A DNA stretch of 64,000 bases from the NCBI GenBank assembly GCA_019055375.1, contig JAHQIW010005536.1:205691-269690 (forward strand), in the 5' to 3' direction. Made by a program: the position numbers and the translations under genes. The stretch is from Parelaphostrongylus tenuis (taxonomy: Eukaryota > Nematoda > Chromadorea > Rhabditida > Metastrongylidae). Below, piece by piece: positions 33,885-46,333 of this stretch. Numbering within the stretch: position 1 is the first letter of the stretch; every line of letters begins with the position of its first letter. The notes beneath the pieces were generated by a model, which was given only the letters and a program-made list of their open reading frames with translations, did no database searches and had not been told where the DNA came from.

Positions 33885-34215
33885 GTATAGATATACCCAG
33901 AAATGCTGAGTGATGTGCAAGACTTTCACCTTAGGCTGGACTACAACCCGCACCTTGCTCTATCCGGCAGCGCGTGCTCTAACCCGTTTCACTACTGACG
34001 CCCAATTTTCCTACTACTCTTTCTACGTTACAGCGCATTTATCTGCCAGCCGCCAGCCGTCAGCGGCCTGGCCCGGAAAGTCGATCTCGACATTGAACCC
34101 AGTCACACTGACAGATATTAGGTATCGCAGACTAAACGGAATGCGCGAGCTCTCGGATAGAGTGAGTTGCGGGTCCTAGTCCTGTCTGACGCAAAAGCAT
34201 CTTGCATATCACTCC
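33885..34215. repeat. Foldback tRNA-like SINE
   Basis: The minus-strand half (33920-34000) has GTAGTGAAACGGGTTAGAGC (A-box-like) and GCGGGTTGTAGTCC (B-box-like). A plus-strand half (34135-34190) has GCGGGTCCTAGTCCTG and GACGCAAAAGC. Flanks (GATGTGCAAGAC and TTGCATATCACTC) are also inverted. The same inverted layout is seen at 44130-44580. Confidence 0.55.
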
Positions 34216-37200
34216 ACATTTCTGAGTGCTAGTAATCATGCGACAGCCGAAAGCTCTGGCTATAACTCTGCGCTGCCGATTTTTCATTACACCCTTTTAT
34301 AGCGCTATAGAAGCCAGGATGGAATTTGCTCCTCACTCTCTTTTCGTCTTCATTTCTATCATACGCATAATTCGCTATAGGTACGAGAAGTCTATCAGAG
34401 TGTAGACATTTTTTGATAGCATCAGAATTCACGATTTTACGTGAAGTTTTTGTCGATGTGGCAAAGAAATCCTATTTGAATAGCAATATTTAGAAAGCAA
34501 TCAGTTGTTCCCCTCCTGCCCGTGGGTTGGCCGGTAAGCAATGCCGCCGAAAAGATTTATAGCTGAGTAAAATGTGAAGGAAAGCCACGGTAACGATTTG
34601 TTACTAAGGTAATTGCCTAACCTACCGCGTAATTTTCGATAGTGATACGCCGCACTAAGAGTTAAAAAGACTGCATCCATTGTTATTTTATTAAAGGTTT
34701 TTCACCGCATCGACAAAAACTATAGATAGTAACGTGGACTTCAATACTAAGGAAGATTTCCTACACCTGATATGCTCTTCGTTTTTCCAGAAATTTATAG
34801 TCGTGGTAAAAATGAAGACAAAAAGCGAGTGAGGGATGAAGTTTCATTATGAATGCTACAGAATTACAGAAGAGTGTTTCGAAAAACCGTGACGTGGGGC
34901 TGCAGATAGAGCTTTGTGCTTTAAAATATTCACTAACACTTTTATGGAAAATTTTTGTCCAGCGAATGAGATCGGCTAAAAGTATGTCGCCGTCTAACAT
35001 ATAAGTGCCAAATTTTCTTTTACACTCAAGCATCTTTAGCTGAACAGATGTTTTCATTCAGACTTTCAAAAACATTCGATAGCCCAAATATCAGCGATGT
35101 CAATGATGAATCTGCTCTTTTAAAAAAAAAAGACGTTTTAGTGCGTTGTTACAGTTAAAAATTATTGTGCTTACACTCGAAGCCATGTCGATCGCGCAGC
35201 ACAATTCACAAATGGCGTGCGGTGCGCGACGAGTGGCAAGACTCAAAATTCCCTCATCTCTAACGACACACTAGAAAGTTTTCCTCTAAAACTAGGCATA
35301 CCATGTCCTTGAATTTGTTATGAGCTGCGCTAACGAATATGTGTAAATGCCCGGGAGTAAAGCCGTGTCTAGCGAAAAATACTCAGATATACAACACAGT
35401 TTAAATCTTGTTGCCACAACTCAGCAAGATGCTTTTCTTCAAAAGACAAGTGCATCATTGAAATCCTCGGATTCGAGTTACCGAACGATTATTGAACGGC
35501 GACGCCTTGATGCTGATGTTGTAACATTTATCCACATACCGGTAGAAGGCATACGCGCCTCATGTTAAACGCAATCTCAATTTTCAGTGTCACAGCGCAA
35601 CAAAAAGTTTCCTTGCAGATTCAAAAGCACTACTAAAATTGCCGAATATTGTGCTATCGAACAATTGTTGAACTTTTTGAGGAAAAGCTTTGTTCATAAA
35701 AAGATGCTTGAGCGTTAAGTAGCATTTCCTTTTCACTGTTACATTGTGCAAGGACCTTTTCTAAAATAAAAGCACTTTTCAAATTTTGAGATTGAAGTTA
35801 TCGAATAAGGGCTCAAGTGTCTACAATGAGCGAAAAATAATACGTTTTTCTGAATATGGGTGCTGATAAAGGAAGTAGCGTATCACACGCAATGCTAAAC
35901 ACGCGCTCTTCCCACACTTATCGAGCTACATATTGGAATTACCTCCACATAGACCTCTATTAGAGAAGTTTTGGTTTTGAGAGATGTGCTCTCAAGTTAC
36001 GTCCTCACAAATGAGGCTATACAAATGCACAATAGAGGTTGCAAGTTTGTTTATTTGTTTACAACGACGTTATATTATCGTTGAGAAATGAAGGATTTCA
36101 AGAGAATTAATCACTTTTCTCATCAAAAGCATTTGTAAAGGGATCATTCGTAATATTTCATTTTTTATGTAGCGACAAGATTCCTCTGACATATGAACTT
36201 TACCTATAATTATCAATAAACCACCTATGACGTCTTAGCGGCGGGGTAACATTTTGAGCGTGAAATGTGATCTTTTTTTCGCCCTTACAGCGTTTTTGAT
36301 AACATTGCATAAAAAGAGTTTTGTCATCAAAATTCTCAATATTTATGATATCCAATGATTAATGAAACGTTAGTGAAGAGCCTTATCGAATCCCCAGCCG
36401 AGCAAATGGAGAAAATTGAGTGTTAAACATGGTCTTATTTTCGCTGCTGCAACGTAACGGAAAATCTTTTTTGAAAAAAAATAGCAAGTTGTTGGAATAG
36501 CAGAAATTTAAGCTTTTAAATGATCACCAAATGCCTAGGTGATAACTTTTATGCAGCGAGAAAGGCCTTCAGACAATCGTGCACCTCATGTGCTGTACGT
36601 CGTCCCTTAGGGTTAAACTGTAACAATACTGCGCTCATAGTCACTCGTAGTTGACATTCAATAGCAAAGTAAATTCCCTAATTTTTCGTGGACCGTTTTA
36701 TTCCTATTTCAATCGCAGTAACATTGAGTAGACCTCATTAGTAACACTTATTTAACATCCAAAAAAGTCTCAATGTTTACAAAGTGCTTCTTCACCAGTT
36801 TCGTTTCAGAAAATGGATCTTTATAACAATATTCAATACTTATTTTCCAATCTAAAGTTGTTTGATATTCTCCTCTATCACAGGACGTTCAAGTAAGTGA
36901 CAAATGAATATTTGACTCATGTATTATGCTAATAAAGCGTTCAAATTAGTTCGGTCTAATCTGCTTATACAGGGAATCTGTGACCTTGTAAACCCATTCA
37001 GGATAGGATCGAAGGCCATGTTTTCATTGGCAACCAGTTCTCATTAGTTCACTATAAGCTCGCACTCTTAAGAGAAGAATCATTAATCGTAACAGCTTAG
37101 TCTTGTAAAACTGGAGTTCAACGGTTATGATAATTTTAGTCTTCTTCAATTTTAGCAAGGGTCATATTTCAAGATGTCGAGCAATGGACAAAAACGTTCG

Positions 37201-37588
37201 GCGGAATGAGAGCACTTTGTAGACTCTTTTTTGGAAGCAGATGTCAGAGAATCGTGAAAAGTGATAAACGCATGAATTGATGCTTTTCACAGGTTTTAAA
37301 GATGGAATGAACTCTATTAGTATGCGCTAAATAAAAGACAAATTTATCCCGGTAGCGTCGACTCCCGCTTTCACTTTTGAACAGCTACTATTTATCCCAC
37401 TCCCGTGTCATAACAGGAAAGATCGTAGAGTGGAAAAGGTGGAAGCAGAATCAGGTGCTCTTTGATTGAAGCTAAATTGTCTATTAATGTATGTTAATTT
37501 TGCAAACTGCATCATTTTTCAACTTGGCGTCAAAGTCTCCAACAACGAATTCATGGAAAAAGTTTAAACTAGCTATTATTTCCACCAG
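34216..37588. other. Gene-free stretch with diverged repeat motifs
   Basis: Recurring motifs (ATTCGATAGCCC at about 35070; ACAGCGCAACA, TACATTGTGCAAGG and TTACAGCGTTTTTG) at irregular spacing suggest old copies of the repeat seen at 8100-8450 and 57560-57880. ORFs at 34761-35057 (minus) and 35347-35568 (plus) have no recognisable domain. No gene supported. Confidence 0.4.
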
Positions 37589-37684
37589 CTCATTGTGGAA
37601 CGTGTTCGCTTAGCCTACACGCTGTTCTCTCTGCCATCAAATCTCTCTGCCAAAAAAGTAAAGAAGTTTCAAAAGGCTAGAAAG
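37589..37684 (+). CDS. Candidate exon 7 of the coiled-coil gene
   Basis: After a TTTCCACCAG acceptor the frame reads LIVERVRLAYTLFSLPS then NLSAKKVKKFQKARK to an AAAG/GTATTT donor: exactly 32 codons, phase 0 at both ends. Exon 6 (ending 18289) also ends in phase 0. Basic and helical character suits the gene, but a 19-kb intron is required, filled by the palindrome. It could equally belong to another gene. Confidence 0.4.
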
Positions 37685-37689
37685 GTATT

Positions 37690-40229
37690 TTTGCGGTCCC
37701 GAAAAACAGGGGCTTCTGCAAACAAATTTTCCGACGGGCGATCAACTTCGTCAATTGAAAATAATAAGAACAAATATGTATATAGTTGAGTACATGGTCG
37801 CAACAAAAGGACTAAACTTGTTTTATGCTGAGTCGAAAAAAAACATGAAATATGATGATTAAGACGAAGCTCAAGATGATCTTCATGAAATGGTGAGTGG
37901 CTGAGAATAACCACTGTGGCCGGAAGTACGAAGATTATCGGCCACTCTTTACATCACATTTTCCAATGTCATGAATATAACTTCTAGTGAAAACGGCGTT
38001 AATCAATAAATATTACCTCAGTTAATTGCTGATCAAGCGGTTTTCTATGGTTTGAGGTGAATACTTAGATTTATTTCTTCCATTTTTTTAAAAAAGCTAG
38101 TGTGACAAACAGGCTGGTGAATGGCAGATGGTGAAAAAAAAATATTCGTTTTGCCATGGAGAGTCAAAGTTAAAAAAGTACGGTATAGCCAGCGTTATCG
38201 ACATGTGATGACCAAACTTCCCCTGTTTTCATGACAACGCTCCAATCATCACATTGCCGTATGGCGACCTTCAGCTTTTCGCCGCATTCCTAGTGCTCAT
38301 TTGGAGATTAGCGCGATCAGAGGACTTGAAAGAGAGTAGGAACAGAAAGCAGCCTCCACGGCGTGTCTTAAGTAGACTCAATTAGTGCTGTTTCGGCCCT
38401 TTCGGGACCACAGTAAAATTCGCCGCAAGCAAGGCTCTTCCATTGCTCTTAGTAGAGACTGAAAAGCTCAAATCTCAGTGAACTACTGCACGGCTTGTTT
38501 TTTACAAGGCTTTTCAAATTGCCGTAGCATTCAAATCAATGCTATGTCTCACTTGCGCAGCGCGTTTTTATTCTTTTCAAGCTGATCTCCGCTGGAAACA
38601 CAAAAACCATGTGAACGTGCATAAGAAATCTTGTGGTATGTCATGCGTTTTATGCGGACATTTTTTGAAGCCGAATAACACCCTATCCGAATAAGAAAAA
38701 TCGCACATTCCATGTGATCTGCCCAAGTGTCATCGATCGATGGTCGTGTTGAAACCACCGGCATCTCCCTGCACACCTCTTCCCCACCTCGTACCTTGCA
38801 TATATGAATGAATATTACTTTCCTTGTTCCACTGCACATAGGCGGTCTTCCCAAAAAATAAGTCCAGCGTAGGAATGGCTAATTCTTACACAATCTAATG
38901 ATAACTAAAAGTGTAAAGAAGGAGTTCTGTCCTGTGAGAAATATGCACTTGTGAAACGCATATGCCTTTTGCTGAAGCATTATCGCACTTTTCCAAAAAT
39001 TCGTTGTACTAGGTAGAGGATTAAGCTTTTGAAAGATTTTTTATTTTGAATGAAATGAATGAAACTTTGAATGATGAAAAATTGAAATCTTATTTAAAAA
39101 CTCTTGTACAGCGAAGGATCGTTTACTTATTTGCTCCCTGATAATAAACTTGTACTGGTGTTTTACTATGTAGTTAGAGCAAGCCTTGGTATGGTCCGCA
39201 TTTCACAGTTTGAGAGGTACTTCTGTAAGAGTAAAACCGCCTTTTCTGATTCATCGTTGCTCCGATCGTCATAGATCTATTTATCTGCTCTACAATCGAC
39301 TCCCAAACAAGTGTAGTACGCTGGATTGAACACATGCTGTCGTCATCAAAGAGTAGTATAAGATTTTGGGTGACGAAACCTTTCTTAATGAGCACTTCCA
39401 AAGGCATATCCCGAAGATAGTGAATGCCGACTGATTGAGTATGGAGCAGTGTGGAATACGTTCTGAAGAACATGCACAATCTAAGGATCAATTCCGTTAT
39501 CCCCACCCTGTTTTGGCTTCTTGAGAAAAGGCGCTTTTGTTTTTCCAAATTTTTTTTTAGCCAACCTCAGATCTCGAAAAGCCAAAAGATATTCATTCTT
39601 CTTGCAAAAACGGCATGCATAATTGTTAGTGAAATCATGGAAGAAATTATATTTTACGCTTCGGTATCGTTCTCTGGACAAATGCTTCCTCTTGGAATTC
39701 TACTATTCGCTCAGCAGCTCAATCTTGTCGATTTCGATGATATAATTGATTTAAGAAAGGATTTTTTTGTGCGCTGTAGCAGCTAAAAGAAAATTGGGCT
39801 TCGCGCTCGACGAGCATTTATTGCGCAGAGCAATTTACATGCACTGTGTTACGGAACTGAAGTTTTTCCGTTTCAGAAAAGCTCCAAAGAAAGCGTGTGA
39901 CTCAGTATGATTTCCTCCACACGTTCATATGCTTTCGTGCATGGGATTAGGCTCCATAAGCTTAGACTTAGCCTTAGGATAATTTTGCGCGGTCAAATAG
40001 CAGTATAAAAAGAAATGAAAAGCCTAAGCCCACAGAACGATAGAACAAAGTTAGTGTACATTTAGTTCTAGAATCTTCTAGATTTATGCCGTTGGATAAC
40101 CGTTTTGTTTTGAAACGCGGTGGCTTGGTACCTATGTTGCAAAATGTCTTCCACATACTGGTGGACAGGATGTGTGCTGACTGAGTACGAAAACCCAATT
40201 TTCTCTTGGCTGGAAAAAATTTCGAGCAT
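37690..40229. other. No supported gene
   Basis: Minus ORFs at 38549-38854 (101 aa) and 39174-39548 (124 aa) and a plus ORF at 39451-39786 (111 aa) overlap or lack any known domain. The 124-aa frame is the longest unexplained one here and could hold an exon, but I see no splice or family support. A small TTAGGC-like scatter occurs near 39960. Confidence 0.35.
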
Positions 40230-40450
40230 TAGTAATTGAAATGGCTGTCAGCGCAACTGGGTTTAGAAAGCGAAATCGCATACCCGATCAAACCTGTCAA
40301 AGATTGGTGGCTGACAGCTAACATAGAGATGTTGAAGAAGGAGTGGTGAGGCAAATGTGCCGCGGTGGTGTACTGGTAGAGCACGCGCTCCTGGATAAGA
40401 TGAAACGCCGAGTTCGATTCCCGCCCGAGGCCGTGTTTTTGCGCACTACT
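40230..40450 (+). repeat. tRNA-like SINE
   Basis: TACTGGTAGAGCACGCGCTC (40369-40388) with GAGTTCGATTCCCGC (40410-40424) has the spacing of tRNA A and B boxes, but the flanks do not close an acceptor stem. Upstream AGATTGGTGGCTGACAGC matches the body of the foldback SINEs. Confidence 0.55.
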
Positions 40451-41093
40451 CAATTCTTTTAGGCTTATAGGAAAAAAGTTTTAGCCGATGAAAATGCCCA
40501 GTTGTGGAGAATAACACAATTTTTGCTGTCACAGCGCAGAAGGAGATCATTTCAATAAAAGGTACGCCACTGAGATTCTCGTGTATATATTATCAAATGA
40601 CTACTGAAGCAAAAAAAAATTAGAATAAGAAAAGTACCCAGCAGTTTTTTTCTGAGATTCGAAGTCTTCACCCCGAAATCTTCATTGAGGCACAGATCCT
40701 CTCACAATTTGTGCTATTATCGGCTCAATAACAGCCGAGAAAAGTTAGTTCAGATTGGTGTCATGTAACACCAGTTTCCTTAAGCTCTCACAGATTAGCT
40801 TTGATCTTCCTAACTATGTTGTTCTTTATTGCTCGAGTCACTACCCAACCGTCAGCATCTGTCATAAGTGCATTGTTTTCCATGGTGTTATCACTTCATT
40901 ACAGACCTGCCCGTGTCATTGTTTTCTAGAAAGTAATCGAACGGAATCCATTAGTATTCATCTGCAATCAAAAAAACCATTCATTCAAAGTGATTTTTGA
41001 AGCATATCAAATTTCCCAACTGCTGATAATAACAGCTTTACAATAGTCTGTGAAGATTTTACAGGAACTACAGAAATAATCAAATATTATTGG

Positions 41094-42836
41094 GAATTAT
41101 CGATGAGGATGGCAGAGGCTGCAGAAGCTGGGAAGAGCCTTTGCAAAGCCCAGCGAGGCTTCGCCAACCATAAGACCAAGATGATTGCACTCCGATACCC
41201 TGACGGGACACTTACAGCTTCGAGAAGGGCTATGGAGAAAATCATCCACCAATACTACTCGGATCTCTTCGTTAGCCATGTCCTCTTACCGTCATATAGA
41301 TGGTGAGAGGACGAATATTTCGTTCCACTAGTCCTGCCTTCCGAAATCCGACATGCTATATCGTCGGTGAAGAACAGAACAACACCCGGTCCAGACAGGA
41401 TTAGACCAGAGCACCTGAAGAAAGTGCCGCTAGTTCACATCAACACCTTGGCTCGGCTCTTCACTCGCTACCTGTCAGAATGCAAGGTCCCTATCCAATG
41501 GAAAACCAGCAAGACCGTATTGTTGTTCAAAAAGGGAGACCTTCACGACATAGGCAACTATTCCCCAATCTGCTTGCTGTCCGTTGTCTATAAACTCTTT
41601 ATTCGAGTTATCCTAAACAGGATTGACAGAACACTGGACGAAGGACAGCCATGCGAACAAGCAGGGTTCCGGAAAGGATTTAGTACCATGGACCACATCC
41701 ACACGATTATAAGACTCATCGAAGTTTCACGAGAGTGCAAGAAACCACTCTGCCTCACTTTCATCAATCAGAACGAAGCCTTTGATTCAGTTGGGACAGA
41801 ATCGGTTATAGAGGCTCTGGATAAGCAGGGCGTCCCTACTGGGTACATAATGATCCTTTGTGAGCTTCATGAAGATTTCACGACCGAAATATCTTCATTC
41901 TACAACAATATCACCACTGACGTAAGAAGAGGGGTTCGACAAGGCGATACAATTTCGCCAAAACTATTCACTGTCATCCCACAAAACGTCATGCGAACAT
42001 TAGAATGGGACGATATGGGAGTGAAAATTGACGGTCGACAATTAAACCATCTTTGCTTTGCTGACGATATCGTTCTCATAAAACCAAACATCAGTCAAGC
42101 GGAACGAATGTTGACCGATTTCGATAACGCTGTGGAAAGATTGGTCTTCAACTAAATCTACTGAAAACAATGTTCATAAGGAACGGACGGGTTTCGAATG
42201 CCCCATTCACGTTCAACGGAACGACAATCTCCGAATGCTCTAGTTACGTCTATCTAGGTCGTGAAATCAACATGATGAACGACCTAGCTCCAGAGTGGAG
42301 AAGGAGGAAACGAGCGGCTTGGAGAACGTTTAAGAGCATCGAAGATGTAGTGAAGAGGACAAAGAACATCCGACTCCGTGCCCACCTTTTCGACTCGAAA
42401 GTTATCTCTGCCCTGACGTATGCAGCAGAAACCTGGTCGCTACGTAAGCAGGATGAAAAATCACTTGGCGTTATTGAACGCGCAGTCGAAAGGTCGATGC
42501 TCGGAGTATCCCGTATCTCGCAAATGAGAGAAAGGATCCGAAGTTCCGAGCTATGTCAACGATCGAAAATCAGAGACGCCGTTCTACACGCCAGGATATC
42601 GAAAATAAGGTGGGCCGGACACGTGATGCGCTTCAACGACAACCGATGGACGAGAGCCGTTACCGACTGGATTCCTCGGGACGTCAAGCGCTCTAAAGGA
42701 AGACCACTGACCCGTTGGTCCGATTTCTTCACGAAAGCGATGGAAGAAAGATATGATGCTCAGCGAATTCCTAGAGCGAGGAGGACCCACTGGGCTACTC
42801 TTGCACGCGATAGGGAAAATTGGAAGAGTTGCTGAT
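41094..42836 (+). pseudogene. RTE-type LINE reverse transcriptase, nearly full ORF2 3' part
   Basis: The best RTE copy here. N-terminal linker text (AEAGKSLCKAQRGFANHKTK) is at 41103-41306. After a break, 41367-42155 carries the RT: TTPGPDRIRPEHL, NYSPICLLSVVYKLF, QAGFRKGFSTMDHI, GVRQGDTISPKLF and FADDIVLI (catalytic Asp pair at 42063-42068). After a frameshift near 42150, 42170-42835 holds the C-terminal region (SSYVYLGREINMMND, RWAGHVMRFNDNRW, THWATLARDRENW). Motif A reads FINQNEAFD where other copies have FIDLKKAFD, so the first catalytic Asp is Asn. The endonuclease is missing (5' truncation). Dead, but relatively recent. Confidence 0.92.
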
Positions 42837-43590
42837 ACCCGCTCGAATCACTCGACGATCAACGGGGCGACAGGTGATACAGGTGATCGATGAGGTGACG
42901 TCGCATGCAGTGTGCAGGATCATTTTTGACAGACTAATCATTCTCTTGCCATTTTCAATCACCTCAATCACACATTTTCATTCGACTGCTTTTATAGACT
43001 TCAATCAAGAACAATAATAATCTGATAATCACATAACATGGGGTGTACTTCATGAGCAGGGTTGTATCCCCTGCAACGGATCTGCTGAGTCGAAGGGGCA
43101 CCGTACTACTGAGAAGCCTGGAAAGACGAAGCAGGCCTCTGTCTAGTATTTATCAATGACATACCAGGCCTTATAAAGGTTCAAAGTATGCTACGCGATA
43201 AAACCATAAGGGCTATAGGCAGTTAAATGGAGTGAGAAGATTCCAAACAGGAGGTAAATTGTTATAATCTTTGGGTGTAGAAGTACGAAAGAAGAGTGTG
43301 ATCGTCTGTCTCTTGTTATTTCATGAATCTACAAAGATGAATTGTTGTTGAAATTCTAGATAAAGCACAAATATCATTGAGATACGAACCATTAAAGAAA
43401 GCATAAATGTGTTCAATAACATTTCAAAATGTGACCTTTTCGTGGATATTTAATCTTGCTTTTGAGAAAAGCGAGGTTTCAGTGAAAGTGTTGGCGTTAT
43501 TTCTACTACTCAAAATTTCCAGTATTCTTTCCACATTTTTCGCAGTGTTATGGTCTTTCATATAGCCCTAAGAGAGTTGAGTGGTGAACA
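42837..43590. other. RTE 3' tail then no gene
   Basis: The first 80 bases are RTE 3' untranslated sequence also seen at 9895 and 59360 (GATCGTCGAGTGA and relatives, inverted). The rest shows nothing I can support. Confidence 0.4.
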
Positions 43591-43690
43591 AATATACGAC
43601 CTCAGACGGGAGTTGAACCCGCGCTTCATCCATACCGGGGACGCGTGGTACCACTACACTACCAAGGTACATTAGCGCCACCACTAATTC
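43590..43690 (-). repeat. tRNA-like SINE fragment
   Basis: Minus strand: CTTGGTAGTGTAGTGGTACC followed by CGCGGGTTCAACTCCCGTC, an A/B-box-like pair. It resembles the other tRNA-like repeats and does not fold as a standard tRNA by eye. Confidence 0.5.
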
Positions 43691-43799
43691 CTACTAACAA
43701 TAGCTTTACTCAAGCCTTTTCTGTCATATCCTACCCGTTCTCTGACAGTGAACCTCCTGAAATGACTACAATTATTCCTTAGAAATTTACCAGATTGTC

Positions 43800-44015
43800 G
43801 CTGAAGCGCGCCCCGCTCACTCGACGACCGCGTCGCGTGCTAGGAGAGTTATCAACGTGAAAGTCAAAACCCCAGTCACCTATTGGGCATCACCCGCGGT
43901 GCAGACTTTCTTGAGGTGGGTGGTAACAGCATTCCGGAACTCCGTTGCATAGTCGTGCTCCACAGTCAAATATTGACCGCATCGATCCATTGCACCATGA
44001 CCCACCGCGAGTCGT
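43800..44015 (-). repeat. Dispersed repeat segment of unknown type
   Basis: GC-richer than its surroundings (ACCCGCGGTGCAGACTTTC, CCATTGCACCATGACCCAC). It has the look of a non-autonomous repeat body seen in related worms (from memory, unverified). No ORF. Confidence 0.3.
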
Positions 44016-44129
44016 CTATTGCTTCCATTTACACATCTCGTGACTTGGAATCTTAGCCCTCTTCATATGATATATGTCATTTTCAAACAGAATTCTTTTC
44101 CTCTCATTTAACCGCCTTCAGTTATGGTA

Positions 44130-44580
44130 TGATGATTTAGGTGTACCCAGTGATGTGGAGTGATATGCATAATTTTTGCGTCGAGCGGGACTCGAACCCG
44201 CGCCTCACTCTATCGCGGAGCGCGTGCTCTGACCCGTTGCACTACCAGCACCAGCAATTTTCCATCACTCTTTCTGTGCTACAACTCATCTATCTGTCAG
44301 CAACCAACCGTTAAACGGAAAACAATTTCAGTTGATCATCCAACACCCAATATCTGTCAGTTTGCTTTTATTTAGTGTCGATACCGATTTCCTGGGCCAA
44401 GCATTTGACGGTTGGTTGCTTATAGATAGATGCGTTGTAGCGTAGAAAGAGTGGGGACAAAACGGGCGTTAGCAGTACAACGAGTTAGAGCACGCGCTTC
44501 CGGCTAGAGTGAGATACGGGTTCGAGTTCCGTCCGACGCAGAAGTTTTGGACATCACTTTACATCAGTGGTTATATCTGT
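44130..44580. repeat. Foldback tRNA-like SINE pair
   Basis: A minus-strand tRNA-like unit (44178-44255; B box GGTTCGAGTCC exact, A-box-like GTAGTGCAACGGGTCAGAGC) faces a plus-strand unit (44467-44545; AGTACAACGAGTTAGAGCAC, GGGTTCGAGTTCC). Between them ATCTATCTGTCAGCAACCAA and its relative TTGGTTGCTTATAGATAGAT are inverted. Same inverted-plus-sense design as 33885-34215. Confidence 0.65.
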
Positions 44581-45269
44581 TAACAGATTTTATATTGTTT
44601 CCTGCGATGTCTAAAGAAATATTCGACTACGAAGGTGTTGTCGCTTCAGTTCTGCTTTGATTCCTTTGAGAGTGCACTGTCGAAGCACGACCGATGCGCC
44701 CTAATCTCCGAGTTTTCTTGATTTTACCACTGCATGTGGTACCGCTTCCCATTCCCTTGGAAAGTCATGTTCGTGAAGTCACATTGATAAATCTTTATAT
44801 ACAATGTACTTGTTATGTGCACATTTATTCTGATGACCACACGAGCTGCTAGTGATGCAGATCTCGAGACATTCGTGATTTCCTTATTCGGTACAACACG
44901 GTAACTGAACAATGCTTTGGATCTTGCGTCAACGATTTTACAGTGAGGTCGGTCACCTTTCCATTTTCAATTCACTCTACTTGTCAGTAGCATTTGTAAA
45001 ATGAGGCGTCTCAAATTGTCAAGGATGTTTGTAACACTGCGGTTGTCAGTAGCGTACGTTTCTTTCTTTTGGTGTGATATTACTGGTTGCACACGTCTTA
45101 ACACTAAAGCAGTACTCACCAAATTTATTAACCAGAGTAATTAAAACTACATTATTTTGATATCATTCAATTGCGCATTTTCTTGAAACATTATGGTGTA
45201 CAACCTGCTTTTATCTGCTTCAAGAAGGAGCTATCCTGGGAACAAATTTTCTTCCTACCCGTGCAGGAA

Positions 45270-45440
45270 TATCGCGTAGTGGAAATTCCTGGCGAAGCGC
45301 GCGCAAGATCAGTGGAGCTTGGGGCGGTGATAAGATTCGAGAAAGGACGGCGAGAAAGTATTCTGCGAGGTTTAGAGCTGAGGAAAACAGTCTGGAGGAT
45401 CAGTCGCGCTCGGGTCATCCACAGGAAGCTCCATAAATCT
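45270..45440 (+). pseudogene. Mariner-family transposase remnant (N-terminal)
   Basis: The plus-strand frame reads ARKISGAWGGDKIRERTARK then YSARFRAEENSLEDQSRSGH and PQEA, the second half of a mariner DNA-binding domain (compare TARRWF-type and SLED-RSGRP-type motifs). It stops soon after; no catalytic region follows. Confidence 0.75.
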
Positions 45441-46102
45441 TGCGCGCAGCTTCACTACCATCGGTCCCCTGCGCGCCGTTCGTGCATGGGTAAAAAGCAA
45501 ATCTGTTCGCACAACAGCTCCTTTATAAAGCTAATATGGGCATGTTATACGCAAAAATGTTAACAAGAAAAAACGCAAATGAGCGATACCAAAATCATGC
45601 AACTTCATTTAGTTTTCGTTATTCATTCCGATGTTCATTACCGAAGTGTCAAAACTTATGAAGCGACCTAATATCAAGGTCACTTCGAGTGGCAACATGT
45701 TGCTTGAATTCTTAGGAGCGTAACTAAGAAGGAAGAGAAATGCAGTTTGAACTGTCTTGACAAATTCCTCAAGATGACGCAACGTCTTTCCTTTCGCTTT
45801 CAGGTATGTCCTTTAGTAATCAGTGAAGTTGAAAATAGCTTCATCAAAGTTTTATATATTCAAACACTCATATTTACAAATTTGATAGTGGCTGCCTTTC
45901 TTTTCTTTAAAGAACGCTGTTTTTATGACGGGAGTCCATAAGAAATGGATCATACGAACTTCCCCGTTGATCGTCAAGGGAATGTTTTTCGCTACACAGT
46001 TCTACAGAATTATGCTCTCTATTATATGGTTATTCTTTGAACCAAGTTTATGTTAAGGCATATGAACGAATTAGACAATGAAAGCTGGTGACAGTTTTTA
46101 TT

Positions 46103-46333
46103 TCTTGAGCTAAAACCGCCTAAACACAGTCATTATTTGCTCATGAGATTCGATATGCGCGATCCGGTACATCCTGTTTTTCTTGACCAATTCGCAAAGT
46201 TCTTCTTTTCCATCTCCGTAATAGAGCATATCCACTGTCATCTCCGTCGAACCTTTGCGGTTCGTGCCATTTGCGGCTGGCGTCCGGTTCGGACGGCTAC
46301 GAAGAGAGGCTGCCGGCGCTCTCTAAGGACTAA
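46103..46333 (-). other. Exon-like frame, product unknown
   Basis: Read on the minus strand from a CCTTAG acceptor, a frame open for about 75 codons runs RAPAASLRSRPNRTPAANG..., MTVDMLYYGDGKEELCELVK, KNRMYRIAHIESHEQ to a stop near 46103. It has balanced codon use and no repeat character. It could be a terminal exon. No family recognised. Confidence 0.3.

Noticed and set aside
39174..39548. 124-aa minus-strand ORF as a gene
   Set aside because: Longest unexplained frame in 37-41 kb, but no recognisable domain, splice sites or second copy; left as unsupported.
44160..44260. Functional tRNA gene on the minus strand
   Set aside because: A good B box, but no acceptor-stem pairing by eye and an adjacent inverted copy. 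Treated as a SINE.
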